Below are positions 25,348 through 36,346 of a stretch of 64,000 nt of DNA, piece after piece. This stretch comes from Cocos nucifera (lineage: Eukaryota > Streptophyta > Magnoliopsida > Arecales > Arecaceae). How positions within the stretch are numbered: the stretch's first letter is position 1; every line of letters starts with the position of its first letter. The notes beneath the pieces are model-generated. The model saw only the letters and a list, made by a program, of their open reading frames with translations. It did not search any database and had not been told where the DNA came from. Location of the stretch: positions 62,001-126,000 of the forward strand of contig QRFJ01004945.1 of assembly GCA_006176705.1 (NCBI GenBank), written 5' to 3'. Made by a program: the position numbers and the translations under genes.

Positions 25348-26057
25348 TATTAGGAATAATCCTTGCTATTTGATAATTGCAAAAACAACAACAAGAATTT
25401 GAGAAAATGGATGGTCGTTCTGTTGAAATCCTAGCAAACCCTAGGTGTGGAGAGAAGGGAGAGAATGAGAGAGTAAGAGAGATTTTCAGGGAGAAAAAGC
25501 TTGTATTGATTTCATGCTTAGTTTACAAAATTCAGTACAGAGTATATATATTTGATCAAATAAGATCCAACCTAAAAAACTTTTCTAGCTAACCTAATAT
25601 GATGTACTCCTCAAGCCCATATACATCCATGTCTCCCATACACACACCCAATGGACAAATTTCAGTCTAATCCATAGGTTAGCTCCCTTAGGACCTTACA
25701 AACCAAGACCCTAAGTCCCTAAGATTAAACCCAATCCCAGGCCAGAATAGAAACTATGTTCCATTCTATTCACTGCTCGAGCCGACTCGATCAGCAGTCA
25801 GGTCGGCTCGACGGAGATGTCTCCTGCGAGAGCCTAAATCATAACTCTCTATTCTGCTACTAGAGTCGGCTCTCTTAGGGTTCAAGCTAGCTCGGCTTCC
25901 ACTCAAGCTGGCTCTAATAAGAACCGAGCTAGCTCTTCTAGTGTATCAGCCTGATACACTTTTTGGACTTTTACTCAAGCTAGATCTCTCATAATTCGAG
26001 CTGGCTCATCTTCAGCTCGAGCTGGCTCTTCTGCAGCTCGGGCTAGTCCTTCTAACA
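25348..26057 (-). repeat. 5' LTR of Copia element F
   Basis: About 710 bp, plus-strand ends TATTAGG and TTCTAACA (minus strand TGTTAG to CCTAATA). It contains repeated gagctggctc words (25780-26050) shared in style with the LTRs of E and G. The right end at 26057 marks insertion into element G; the candidate target copy is ggatc at 26058-26062. Confidence 0.7.
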
Positions 26058-26458
26058 GGATCCAAGCCAGCTTTTTTGAAGCATTCACCAAAGCTTTTTG
26101 ATGGTTGATTCCATTCGCTCCTTGCTCTTTTTCTATCTACTTTCAAGGCTTGAGAGCATAACACTTGAGCACACAAACTTGATATTCGGCTCCACCTCAA
26201 ATATGAGAGCTTCTTATATAATACTGCCCCATGTCTTAGTGCTATCGCCTACTGCTCATGGATCGAAAAATATGAAAGTCGAGCCAGGCCGCTCGATCAC
26301 AAATGGAGTCTCATGTCCGATCCATCTCCACCTGAAGCTCCACCTCACATTGAGCTCCATCTGGCTTCTTGTTGCACATGAGAGCATCCACCTTGATTAT
26401 GCCTTTCTTCTAACTTGATCACCATTGTAGTAACCTTTGGAACAACCTGACTCCTCCT
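26058..26458 (-). other. Leader or gag start of element G (partial)
   Basis: Sequence between the F insertion point and the primer-binding site of G. A short minus-strand frame exists but no domain is recognisable. Its left continuation is expected beyond the window. Confidence 0.5.
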
Positions 26459-26460
26459 GA

Positions 26461-26471
26461 CTCTAATACCA
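26461..26471 (-). other. Primer-binding site of element G
   Basis: Plus strand ctctaatacca; minus strand TGGTATTAGAG, a one-base variant of the initiator-Met site, directly next to the LTR end. Confidence 0.7.
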
Positions 26472-26472
26472 C

Positions 26473-27540
26473 TATTAGGATTGATCCATCAATTGCGAAT
26501 CATGGATCACCCATCCAAGATCACCGTAGGAGATATGGCACCATCTGTTGCTATGGAAAGATAGAAGAAGACAAACAAACATAATCATATACGTGGTTCG
26601 TTCCAAGTGCTTACATCCATAGGACATACAATGCTTCACTATCGAGAAAGAATAATAGAGGAGATACAATCTCAACTCACCAACCCTCTCTCTTAATTCA
26701 GAAGCACTCACCCATATAATGCTCTCATAGTAATCCTAAGAAGATCTCCCTCATAGATTTATCGATCCAGGATCATCGACATTCTTGGATACTCTATGAT
26801 CCTCTCAGCCTCTACATCAAGCCCCAGCCTTTGTCCTTAGGCAATCCCATCGTTCCAAGACACTCCCGACTTCCTTGATGCTCTTGGCACGTCTTAGGAC
26901 CCCTAGCTCTCCTTGAGACCTACTTCTAGTCTCCCTAAGAAGCCTTTAGCACTCTCTAGTAAGATACCCTCCTCGGTTGCTGCACCATCGAGCCTCTCTT
27001 AACCCCCAACCTCTAAGGAGGCGCTACTGCAGCACTCCAGTGCTCCGTGCCTTGTCTTTACATCACCTGAGAGGTTTTTCCAAGACTTTCCCTTGACTTC
27101 TTAGGTCATCAAGCCTTCTTATAAGCCCTAATCATTGCAATAGCCATCCAATCAGCTCCCGTGTGCTCTCCTAGCCATTTGGATAGCACAATAGCTCCAT
27201 AGACCCCATGAATAGATCTAGTCCATGAGTTAGGGGCTATAGACCCATCAAAAGGCTTCCGCTCTTGTGCTTATGCACTGTTCACCATCATGCTATTCGC
27301 CTCCATCGAGCCAGCTCCGTTAGAAGTTGAGCTAGTTCGACTGCATCTCATCGAGCATTGATTTCTGTCTGCCTAAGAGAGCTGGCTCAAATTCATCTCA
27401 AGCTGGCTCGATCTCATTCCGAGCCGGCTCGACTACGTATTTGAGCCAGTCTGACTGTATGTTGGCTGATCTTTCTCATGATTTCTGAATCTTATTTTTG
27501 GCTTATCGTGGACCGAATCTTGAGGCACCAGATTCCAACA
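26473..27540 (-). repeat. 5' LTR of element G
   Basis: About 1068 bp, plus-strand ends TATTAGG and CCAACA. Several inverted gagctggctcga words at 27300-27450. Right flank ttaag (27541-27545) is the candidate target duplication. Immediately right of it, family-E LTR sequence begins mid-element, which shows that G is inserted in it. Confidence 0.75.
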
Positions 27541-27964
27541 TTAAGATGGCTAACTCATGTATGGGTTGGGTTTAGATCAAGAGGATGAGAGCATAGGAGA
27601 CATGGATGTATATGGGCTTAGTGAGTGCTTTCATGTATTGGATTTGCCTAAAAAAGTTTTTCAGCTAGAGTTTGGATTTATTAGGATTTATGTGGTATAG
27701 CAAAAATTCTAGAATATATAAACTCAGGTATTATAATCTTTACAAGAAGTGAAATCAATACAAAGCTTGTCTTCCTAACTCTCTTCTTTTTTTTCTCTTT
27801 GGTTCCAATGCCAAGCCCTAGGTGCCACCATCAACTTTTGCACAAATCCAGGTATATTTTTGGATTAACACCTAGGTTTGTCCAAGAGATCAGATCTATG
27901 ACTGTGGTTCCGAGCAGCCATAGGCATAATAATTGGTATCATAATAGTACCGATTGTTCCAACA
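27541..27964 (+). repeat. LTR fragment of family E (element M)
   Basis: Plus-strand match to the 3' part of the E LTR (53361-53706): gctaactcatg, gagtgctttcatgtattgga, tgtggtatagcaaaaattct and a tail ending GTTCCAACA. It starts exactly at the G junction and ends at CCAACA. The next base resumes RNase H of element J. M is therefore a solo LTR or 3' LTR in J, itself split by G. Confidence 0.8.
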
Positions 27965-29241
27965 GCCCACTTCATGATCTGATATGAAGTATCTGATCAA
28001 TGTAGCATCGCTTTTATTAGCTGATCTATAAGCAATATCACTATGTGAGCCTGAAAATAAGGTCGGAGCTTCCTCACAGTAACAACCAGAGCAAAAACCA
28101 ACTTTTTCAACTTGGTATACCTGGTCTCCGCATCATGAAGGACTTTGCTGGTATAATAAATTGGTCTCTATAGGCACCCTTCTTTCTAGACGAGAACTGT
28201 GCTGATGGCCACTAGGGAAACAGCAAGGTAATGGAAGAGCTCTTCTCCTGACTGAGGTTTAATGAGTAGAGGTGGAGAGCCGAGGTATTTCTTCAATTCT
28301 TGGAAGGCCTCTTGGCATTCTAGGGTTCATTGGAAGTTCTTCAATTGTTTAAGGGTCTGGAAGAAGAAAAGACACCTCTTGGATGACCTGAAGATAAAAT
28401 GATTAAGAGAGGCTATTTTGCCGATTAGGCATTATACCTCTTTAACTATTTTTGGAGATGTCATTTTCAAGACTGCCCTAATCTTCTTGGGATTCACCTT
28501 GATGCCCCTAGGGAGACCATAAAGCCGAGGAACTTGCCGGTAGTGACCCCAAAAGCATACTTTGTGGGGTTTAGCTTTATCTTGTATCGACAAAGGGTAT
28601 CAAAGGTTTCTTGAAGGTTTGCTACATGGTCCGAAATTACCCAACTTTTGACCAGCATATCATGAACATAAGCCTTCATATTCCTGCTGATCTGATCTTC
28701 GAAGATTTTGTTTACCAACTTTTGATAGGTGGCTCCTATATTTTCTAAACAAAAGGGCATTATCCTATAACAAAGAGCCCATGGTTAATAATAAAGGCAG
28801 TTTTCTCCTCTTCTTTAGGAGCCATCTGGATTTGATTATAACTAGAGAAAGTATCCATGAAGCTAAGGAGCTCATGCCTAGAAGTGGCATCGACTAATTG
28901 GTCTATCCGAGGTAGTGGATAGATATCTTTTGGGCATGCTTTGTTTAGGTCAATGAAGTCGATGCACATGTGCCATTTTTCATTGGCTTTTTTCATCAAA
29001 ATAATGTTCACCAGCCAATCAGGATGCATTGCCTCTCTAATGAAGCCAGTTTTGATCAACTTGTCCAACTCCTCAACAATGGCCTTCTGGCGTTCCGGAG
29101 TGAAACTTTGCTTCCTTTCCTTGATTGGATGGTAGGTTGGATCTACCTTCCGGTAGTGAGCTATCACTTCTAGATCGATCCCAGGCATATCTGTAGCCAA
29201 CCAGGCGAAAAGATCTACATTTGCTTGTAAAAGTGCAATTA
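27965..29241 (-). pseudogene. Ty3/gypsy (Tat lineage) RT-RNase H, element J 3' part
   Basis: Minus strand. RT at 28760-29200 reads DLFAW.ATDMPGIDLEVIAHYR, then CIDFIDLNKACPKDIYPLPRIDQLVDAT, the hallmark of the Tat lineage. It continues at 28494-28760 (MPFCLENIGATYQKLVNKIF), where the catalytic YVDD is YVHD, so the polymerase is dead. RNase H follows to 27965 (RPIYYTSKVLHDAETRYTKLEKL-like, LRPYFQAH) with stops. The 5' continuation (protease, gag) lies at 36347-38728, displaced by element H. The RNase H end is displaced by element M. Bases 27965-27969 (gccca) are the candidate M target duplication. Confidence 0.9.
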
Positions 29242-29246
29242 GTTAG
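29242..29246. repeat. Target duplication GTTAG, left copy (element H)
   Basis: GTTAG here and at 36342-36346 bound element H exactly. Removing H and one copy makes the flanking Tat protein reading continuous across the junction except for one stop. Confidence 0.9.
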
Positions 29247-30854
29247 TAATAAATTCATCAATAAAAATATTAATTTATCAATTAATTAATATTAATTTTT
29301 AAAAATTAATAATCAATTTATATATAATTTTTGAAAAATTCATATTTTTATTAACTAAAAAATTAATTAAAAAATAATAAAAATTAAAAAATAAAATTTT
29401 ATTATCAATAAAAAGAGCTCATTTTTCTAATCACAACGAAATAAATTTTAAGTAAAACGGAGCTAAAATGGAAAAGATATGAATTTTGAAAGATATAAAA
29501 TAAATAAAAATTAAATAAAAAAAAGAAAACGGCTCAGCCGGCTCCGTAAGCCGAGCCACCAAGCCAAGCCAAGCCATCAAGCCGACTCAGCCGTTGAAGC
29601 CATCAGCCGGTCCACGATCTAGGCGTGGACCGCCAGCTCAGCAAATTCCGGCGAATCAGAGATTGCCACGTGGTGGACCTAGACCCCTTAAGGGTCTACA
29701 GAAATTTATCGCGGCTCACAAGGGTAATTTAGTCTTTTCGTCCGACAACAGCGGCGCTGATTGGTTGCGGTGTGCGGTGCGGCCGGTCCACGCGGTCCAT
29801 GGGAACAGTTATTGCGCGATCGGACGGATGTGGTTGTTTGCGGTCAGGATCGGACGGCTGTGGTTGCTTCCGAATTTTATTCAGATACAAACATCACGCG
29901 GATCACCATCGGACGGTAGCGCTCGATCCAGGCGATGATCCGACGGTCCAGAACGCTGCCGGCGGTGATCAAGACTCCCGAAGCATGATTTGCGGCCAGA
30001 TTTCCTCGATCAAGCGCGATCCAACGGCCAGAATTTAATCCGACCCGATCTGAGCTTATCTGCATCCGATTTTGATGATTTTTGGACCGTTGGATTCCTA
30101 TTGAATGGCTGGATTTTATCAGATTTATCAGAGTCATATCAGAGCTATTTTGATTCAAATTTTATCCAAATTTCTTTGTATTTTGATGATTACAAAGGCA
30201 TTAGTCCCATATTGCCTTTAGAAAAAATATCCAGCCCTCCTAGCTCTATAAAAAGGACCCCAGGCCATCAAAAATTGAATATCTCCGATCAAGGTGAAGC
30301 TTTGGTACAGGGCGAAGCCAGGCTATGGGTTAAAGGCTGCTTCGAAGCAACGGGTGCCGAGAAGAAGAGCCGAGCTTCTACACCATCTTTCTGCCAATGC
30401 CGATCCAAGATCAGAGATCAGGCTATTTTATTTTATTTTTTTCTTTTTAAATTTTATGTATTTAAATTCTAAAATTTTAATTAATAAAAATTTTATTTTT
30501 GCATTTTAATTTCTTGCTTTTTATTTTTATTGTAATTTAATTTCTGCACTTTAATTATTATTTTTATTTTATTGCAAGTAGATGCTAAGATCTAACTAGT
30601 AGATCTTAGTACCAAGTTTAAATTTCCTGCACCTTTTAATTTTTGCTTTTTAATTTTTCCGACTTCACTTTTGATTCCAAAAAAAACTCAAATTCTTCTT
30701 TTCTTTTCAAAAATCAAAGATTTCAAATCTAAAAACACTACCTTCCCTGTGGATTCGACCCGACTCACTACTATCTACGCATTTTCAATGATTTTAAGAA
30801 GTCGGATTAAACTGATAAACACGGTGTCTTAACGACAACATCGCATTCCTATCA
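29247..30854 (+). repeat. 5' LTR of Athila-like element H
   Basis: 1608 bp, nearly identical to 34718-36341. The first ten or so bases (TGATAAGTATC) are shortened to T. An AT-rich flank surrounds an unusually GC-rich core (29590-30060). TATA box TATAAAAA at 30247-30254. Ends CCTATCA. The few visible differences between the LTRs mean a recent insertion. Confidence 0.92.
30247..30254 (+). promoter_or_regulatory. TATA box in the 5' LTR of H
   Basis: TATAAAAA in agctctataaaaaggacccc; the same word is at 35742-35749 in the 3' LTR. It lies after the GC-rich core and before a poly-T tract, as expected for an LTR promoter. Confidence 0.6.
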
Positions 30855-30860
30855 AGTTTT

Positions 30861-30878
30861 TGGCGCCGTTGCCGGGGA
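30861..30878 (+). other. Primer-binding site of H (Asp tRNA type)
   Basis: TGGCGCCGTTGCCGGGGA, six bases after the LTR end. This is the primer site known from Athila-type Ty3/gypsy elements, complementary to tRNA-Asp. It assigns H to that group though no polymerase remains. Confidence 0.9.
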
Positions 30879-31048
30879 AGGAATAGATGCTATTTTTTTC
30901 TTTGATTTCTTTGATTTTTTTTGTAAATTAATTATATTTTTTTAATATTGCTTACTAATTTTTTTTATTTATTTTGTAGAAAAAAAAGGAGAAAATGAAG
31001 AAAGCATCTAATTTTGGTAAGATCAATCCTAACCCTAGTCCTCTTTTC

Positions 31049-31080
<32 letters not shown>

Positions 31081-32327
31081 AAATTAATTTAAAAAAATAT
31101 CCATTTAAACCTAATTAAAAGCCTCATGATAAGATTAGAAATCCCTAACTGTTTAGAGCATGCATCATATTAGTTTTATTTTTATTTTTATTTTTTTTTT
31201 TTGGTGATTGCTGGAGGCAAGGTAAGCCTTTCAGAATACAATTAGTTACATGCATCTAGTTTAAATTGCATAGAACCCTTTGATTGAATTTTTTTTTTTT
31301 TTTTTTGCATATTCATATTAAATCAAATTAAGGGCACAACCCAATTAAACAAGATAAGGTGGGGATTTGATCACCCTTCCTTAGCCCACAAACAACCAAC
31401 CAGCATCCTGCATTGACCTAAGCCTTTAATTTTAAAATCAATTAGACATCAACCCTAGGAACTCGAGCTCAATAGGATAAGGAATCCTAAGAGTTGAACC
31501 GGGTTAGGATAAGTCAATTTGACTGGTGTCTAGGAAAGTGGTTCAGGGACGATTGGGCCCGAAGGAAGGTGGTTTCTAATTGGTTCCGTTCGCTTACCTG
31601 GCCAAGCATAATTGGTGTCTAAGGCAAGCAACGGGGGGACTCCCACCGACCTTACACTTACCTGGCTAGTTGATTGGCTAATCCTACACTTGGAGGGCTT
31701 GAAGGTGACCTTGGCAGTTAGGAGCTGTCTAGATCTAGGATAACCCTTAGTCAGGATTGATTGACCAACTTGATTGCTAACCAACATTAGATCTAATTAA
31801 ACCGAATTCTTCTCTTTCTTCTTAGTTCTAGGACTCCTTAGGACCTCTTCTTTAGAACTCTTTTTTCTTTCTTCTCCTTTCTCCTCTAAAAATAAAATAA
31901 AATAAAAATTAAACTAACTAAAAATTAATAATTAAATTAAATTAAATTAAATTAAAATTAACAAATAAAAATAATTAAAAAAAATTAATTTTTAATATAA
32001 TAAAATAATAATAATAATAATAAATAAAAAAATATTCTAAAAATTTTTAAACCATACATTAGGGTTACACTAATACATGCATGGTAGGAAATCACTTTTT
32101 CTGATTTAGTTGAACTTAATTGAATGGTTGATTCACATTAAACATAATAATCAAATGGCTAATATGAAATCTAATAGTCCAAAAATTAGATAAAGTTGAC
32201 CTTCTTGATCAGAAAATAGATCAACTCCTAACCCTAGGTCAACAATCTTCTAATTACATCATCTTCTAATTATCAGGAGAGTTATTCAATCTGTGCTAGT
32301 CCAACCCATCATGTAAGTGAATATCCT
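30879..32327 (+). other. Leader of element H
   Basis: AT-rich leader with long T and A tracts (31190-31202, 31290-31308, 31890-32040). A short minus-strand frame at 31530-31787 shows no known domain. No gene is supported. Confidence 0.6.
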
Positions 32328-33321
32328 ATGACTGCACAGTTTCCATATTTTATCCAAGAACAAGTTCAAGCTACTCAAGGATACTCCAAATTGATTAATG
32401 ACCCATTTTCAAATTCATATAATTCAGATTGGAGTAACTTTAATTTTTCTTGGACATCCCAACAGACTCAGGCTCAGACCCAAATTTCACTTGAGCAAAA
32501 TTATCAAAATTATGCCTATAATAATGGTCAGCCTAGTCAGTTTAACCAGCCATCATATTATAATCAGCCTTCATACCCACCTCCTCAACAGACCAATCTA
32601 GCTGATGATAGATTTAACCAACTTCAACAATTAATTCTAACTCAACAGCAATCTATCGCCAGACTAGAAGCTCAAATAGGATAATTAGTTGAGTCTAACA
32701 TGAGGAGAGAACTAGATCAACTACCGAACCTACCAATTTCAAATAACCCACCTAATGACCACCAACCACCTGGATTAAATTATCAATCTAATGTTTCATC
32801 TAAGAATCTCCAATTTGAGAATACCAAAGTAATTCCTGAACTTAAAAGCTATAGGATTCTTATGGACCCATACCAAGACCAGGTGAGAGAGGCTAGTACT
32901 GATGCTAGCCAAAATGAAAAATTTAGAGGAACTGGTTAGTACTGAGACTAACCACATAGAAGAACCCAAGCCAGGAATTAGTACTGATGCTAGTTCCAGT
33001 TTAAATGAGATAGAAATAAGGGAAAAGAGAATAGATGATTTACCCGAGACTTATAAACCTAATGTCCTATTCCCTTCAACCCTAGAAGCTGGTTCTTCTT
33101 ATAAAAATCAAAAGGCATGTAATGAAATATCAATGGAGTTGTTTAAGCAGGATCACATTAATTTACCTCCAGAATTAAAACCGCCTTTAGTCACCATTCC
33201 AGCACCCATTGAATCAAACTTAACTCCTAAAACTCCATTCATGAGCATTTTAGAAGAACAAATAGGAGAAATTCTTAATAAACATGGGTCTGAGAATGGA
33301 ATCATAAAATTATATCCCTAA
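32328..33321 (+). pseudogene. Athila-like gag C-terminal remnant in element H
   Basis: Frame 32328-32684 reads NDPFSNSYNSDWSNFNFSW, then a Gln/Asn/Tyr/Pro-rich stretch and LTQQQSIARLEAQIG. This order (N-P-Y-S-N-T-Y-N-P-G-W-type motif, then an L-E-x-Q-x-G-Q-L block) is characteristic of the Athila gag tail. A TAA ends it; the same frame resumes to 32939, and another frame at 32902-33321 gives an acidic, Pro-rich segment with no known domain. Protease, RT, RNase H and integrase are absent from H, so it must borrow enzymes from an intact relative. What the residual protein does is unknown. Confidence 0.65.
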
Positions 33322-33439
33322 AATTAATTAACAGAATATATCAATAATGGGATTAAAAATCAACTTTCTGAGATTGGCAATCCAAAACCATTGGAATTTG
33401 TCAATCCAATATTCGACACAGGATAGTGAGCTACATTGT

Positions 33440-33492
33440 GTCTGGCTGAAGACGGTAAACTTAGCGCTTGTTGGGAGGCAACCCAATATTTA
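33440..33492 (+). other. Conserved Athila 3' internal motif
   Basis: The segment ending in agcgcttgttgggaggcaac is, from memory, a well-conserved motif of Athila-type elements after the coding region. It supports the assignment of H. A purine run (gttggggggaga, about 33707-33718) resembling an extra polypurine tract follows. Confidence 0.55.
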
Positions 33493-34037
33493 GTTTTTAT
33501 CTAATTTATCTTTTTAGTTTATCTTTTTTAGGATAATTTGAATAAGTTGGAGGGAGAGCTCAAATTTTCAAAGGCATGTGCTGGACCAAAAAAAAAATAA
33601 ATAAAATAAATAAATATAATAAATATACTGAGTTAGGTGTATTCTTTCCATGTTCTTTTATTACATCCTTTATTTTTTCTTCTCCATTGAGGACAATGTC
33701 GATTAAGTTGGGGGGAGAGAAAAATAAAAATTTTAAAATTTTAAGTCCTCGAAAAAAGTTAGTATTTAGTATTTAGATACTTGATTATGCTTAAGAATCG
33801 AATTAAAACTAAGCATTTTTAAAAGAAAATTGATACACAGATCAGAGAATCTATGAGATATTGAGGAATCAAGTATTAAGAAAATTCAATAAAGAGTTAA
33901 GTCCAGAACATAAAAAATTTTTTTTCTTGGAGCATTTCTAATTATTTCTACTAGCATCAAAGAAAAGTCTACTTTTTATAGGCTTGTGTAGGGTAACTAT
34001 ACGTTTCTTCATATAAAAATTTATTTTAATAAAATAG

Positions 34038-34298
34038 TTTCCAAGTACTTCTCACTGAGTAACCGGGCCTCTTTGCCTAAGCAAGCATTGAGTTTCGCGT
34101 CAAAAGGTGGGAAGGGCAAAGAAGCTCGTTGTAAAGCTAGTCTTAACTCGTAGCCTATTTGATTCGAGCTAGTAAGCCCGAGGGGTATTCTATACCTAGT
34201 GCCCTAAAGCCAACTGGTTTGGGAGTCATTGGCCCAAGACTCGCTACATGGATCAAATAGAAAGCTTAAGGAGTTAAGACACTCAATAGTGGTACAAC

Positions 34299-34339
<41 letters not shown>

Positions 34340-34412
34340 ATTGGTTTCCCACCAAGTAACCGGGTCCCGTTGCCTAAGTAAGCAATGATATTCGCATCAA
34401 AAAGTGGGCAAT
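34038..34412 (+). repeat. Two diverged copies of an internal unit in H, with poly-A
   Basis: Unit 1 (34038-34115) and unit 2 (34345-34412) share aaccgggyc, ttgcctaag.aagca and ttcgc.tcaaaa.gtggg. Between them lies a run of 37 A (34302-34338). No coding frame. Confidence 0.75.
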
Positions 34413-34699
34413 GTGAAAATAAAAATTAATAAATGAAGGATGGAAGTAGCAATACACCTGCCTATATGAAAGTTTAGACAAATCAGAGATAAAAGTGGAA
34501 TAATTTAGAAAAAGTTCTGAAAAATTTAATGTTCTTTACTTAATTTTTCTATTGATAAGTATTAATACCCCAATGATATATCTCATTTAAGCTCTACTGA
34601 ATATCAATGGCCATTTTGAAAATTGCTTAGGTAAAATTCGAAACTCTAAAGTTAAAAGGTATTTAAAACTAAATTCTTTCTTTACTCGAGGACGAGCAA

Positions 34700-34717
34700 A
34701 GCTTAAGTTGGGGGGTG
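34700..34717 (+). other. Polypurine tract of element H
   Basis: aagcttaagttggggggtg ends where TGATAAG of the 3' LTR starts (34718). Confidence 0.85.
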
Positions 34718-36341
34718 TGATAAGTATCAATAAATTCATCAATAAAAGTATTAATTTATCAATTAATTGATATTAATTTTTAAGAATTAATAATCAATTT
34801 ATATATAATTTTTGAAAAAATTCATATTTTTATTAATTAAAAAATTAATTAAAAAATAATAAAAATTAATAAAAATTAAAAAATAAAATTTTATTATCAA
34901 TAGAAAGAGCTCATTTTTTTGATCACAACGAAATAAATTTCAAGTAAAACGGAGCTAAAATGGAAAAGATATGAATTTTTAAAGAATATAAAATAAATAA
35001 AAATTAAATAAAAAAAAGAAAACGGCTCAGCCGGCTCCGCAAGCCGAGCCACCAAGCCAAGCCAAGCCATCAAGCCGACTCAGCCATTGAAGCCATCAGC
35101 CGGTCCACGATCCAGGCGTGGACCGCCAGCTCAGCAAATTCCGGCGAATCAGAGATTGCCACGTGGTGGACCTAGACCCCTTAAGGGTCTACAGAAATTT
35201 ATCGCGGCTCACAAGGGTAATTTAGTCTTTTCGTCCGACAACAGCGGCGCTGATTGGTTGCGGTGTGCGGTGCGGCCGGTCCACGCGGTCCATGGGAACA
35301 GTTATTGCGCGATCGGACGGATGTGGTTGTTTGCGGTCAGGATCGGACGGCTGTGGTTGCTTCCGAATTTTATTCAGATACAAACATCACGCGGATCACC
35401 ATCGGATGGCAGCGCTCGATCCAGGCGATGATCCGACGGTCCAGAATGCTGCCGGCGGTGATCAAGACTCCCGAAGCGCGATTTGCGGCCAGATTTCCTC
35501 GATCAAGCGCGATCCAACGGCCAGAATTTAATCCGACCCGATCTGAGCTTATCTGCATCCGATTTTGATGATTTTTGGACCGTTGGATTTCCTATTGAAT
35601 GGCTGGATTTTATCAGATTTATCAGAGTCATATCAGAGCTATTTTGATTCAAATTTTATCCAAATTTCTTTGTATTTTGATGATTACAAAGGCTATTAGT
35701 CCCATATTGCCTTTAGAAAAAATATCCAGCCCTCCTAGCTCTATAAAAAGGACCCCAGGCCATCAGAAATTGAACATCTCCGATCAAGGTGAAGCTTTGG
35801 TACAGGGCGAAGCCAGGCTATGGGTTAAAGGCTGCTTCGAAGCAACGGGTGCCGAGAAGAAGAGCCGAGCTTCTACACCATCTTTCTGCCAATGCCGATC
35901 CAAGATCAGAGATCAGGCTATTTTATTTTTTTTTTTTAAATTTTATGTATTTAAATTCTAAAATTTTAATTAATAAAAATTTTATTTTTGCATTTTAATT
36001 TGTTGCTTTTAATTTTTATTGTAATTTAATTTTTGCATTTTAATTATTACTTTTTATTTTATTGCAAGTAGATGCTAAGATCTAACTAATAGATCTTAGT
36101 ACCAAATTTAAATTTCTGCACCTTTTAATTTTTGCTTTTAATTTTCCGACTTCACTCCTAATTCCAAAAAAACCTCAAATTCTTCTTTTCTTTTCAAAAA
36201 TCAAAGATTTCAAATCTAAAAACACTACCTTCCCTGTGGATTCGACCCGACTCACTACTATCTATGCATTTTCAATGATTTTAAGAAGTCGGATTAAACT
36301 AATAAACACGGTGTCTTAACGACAACATCGCGTTCCTATCA
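34718..36341 (+). repeat. 3' LTR of Athila-like element H
   Basis: 1624 bp, TGATAAGTATC to CCTATCA, complete ends. A 114-residue frame in the GC-rich core (35087-35431) translates identically in the left LTR (29594-29938). This is explained by LTR identity and is not evidence of a gene. Followed by the right GTTAG copy (36342-36346). Confidence 0.93.
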
Positions 36342-36346
36342 GTTAG

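Noticed and set aside
29594..29938. 114-residue Arg/Pro-rich frame, identical at 35087-35431
   Set aside because: Both copies are the two near-identical LTRs of H. The identity reflects young age; the frame lies upstream of the LTR TATA box and matches no family.
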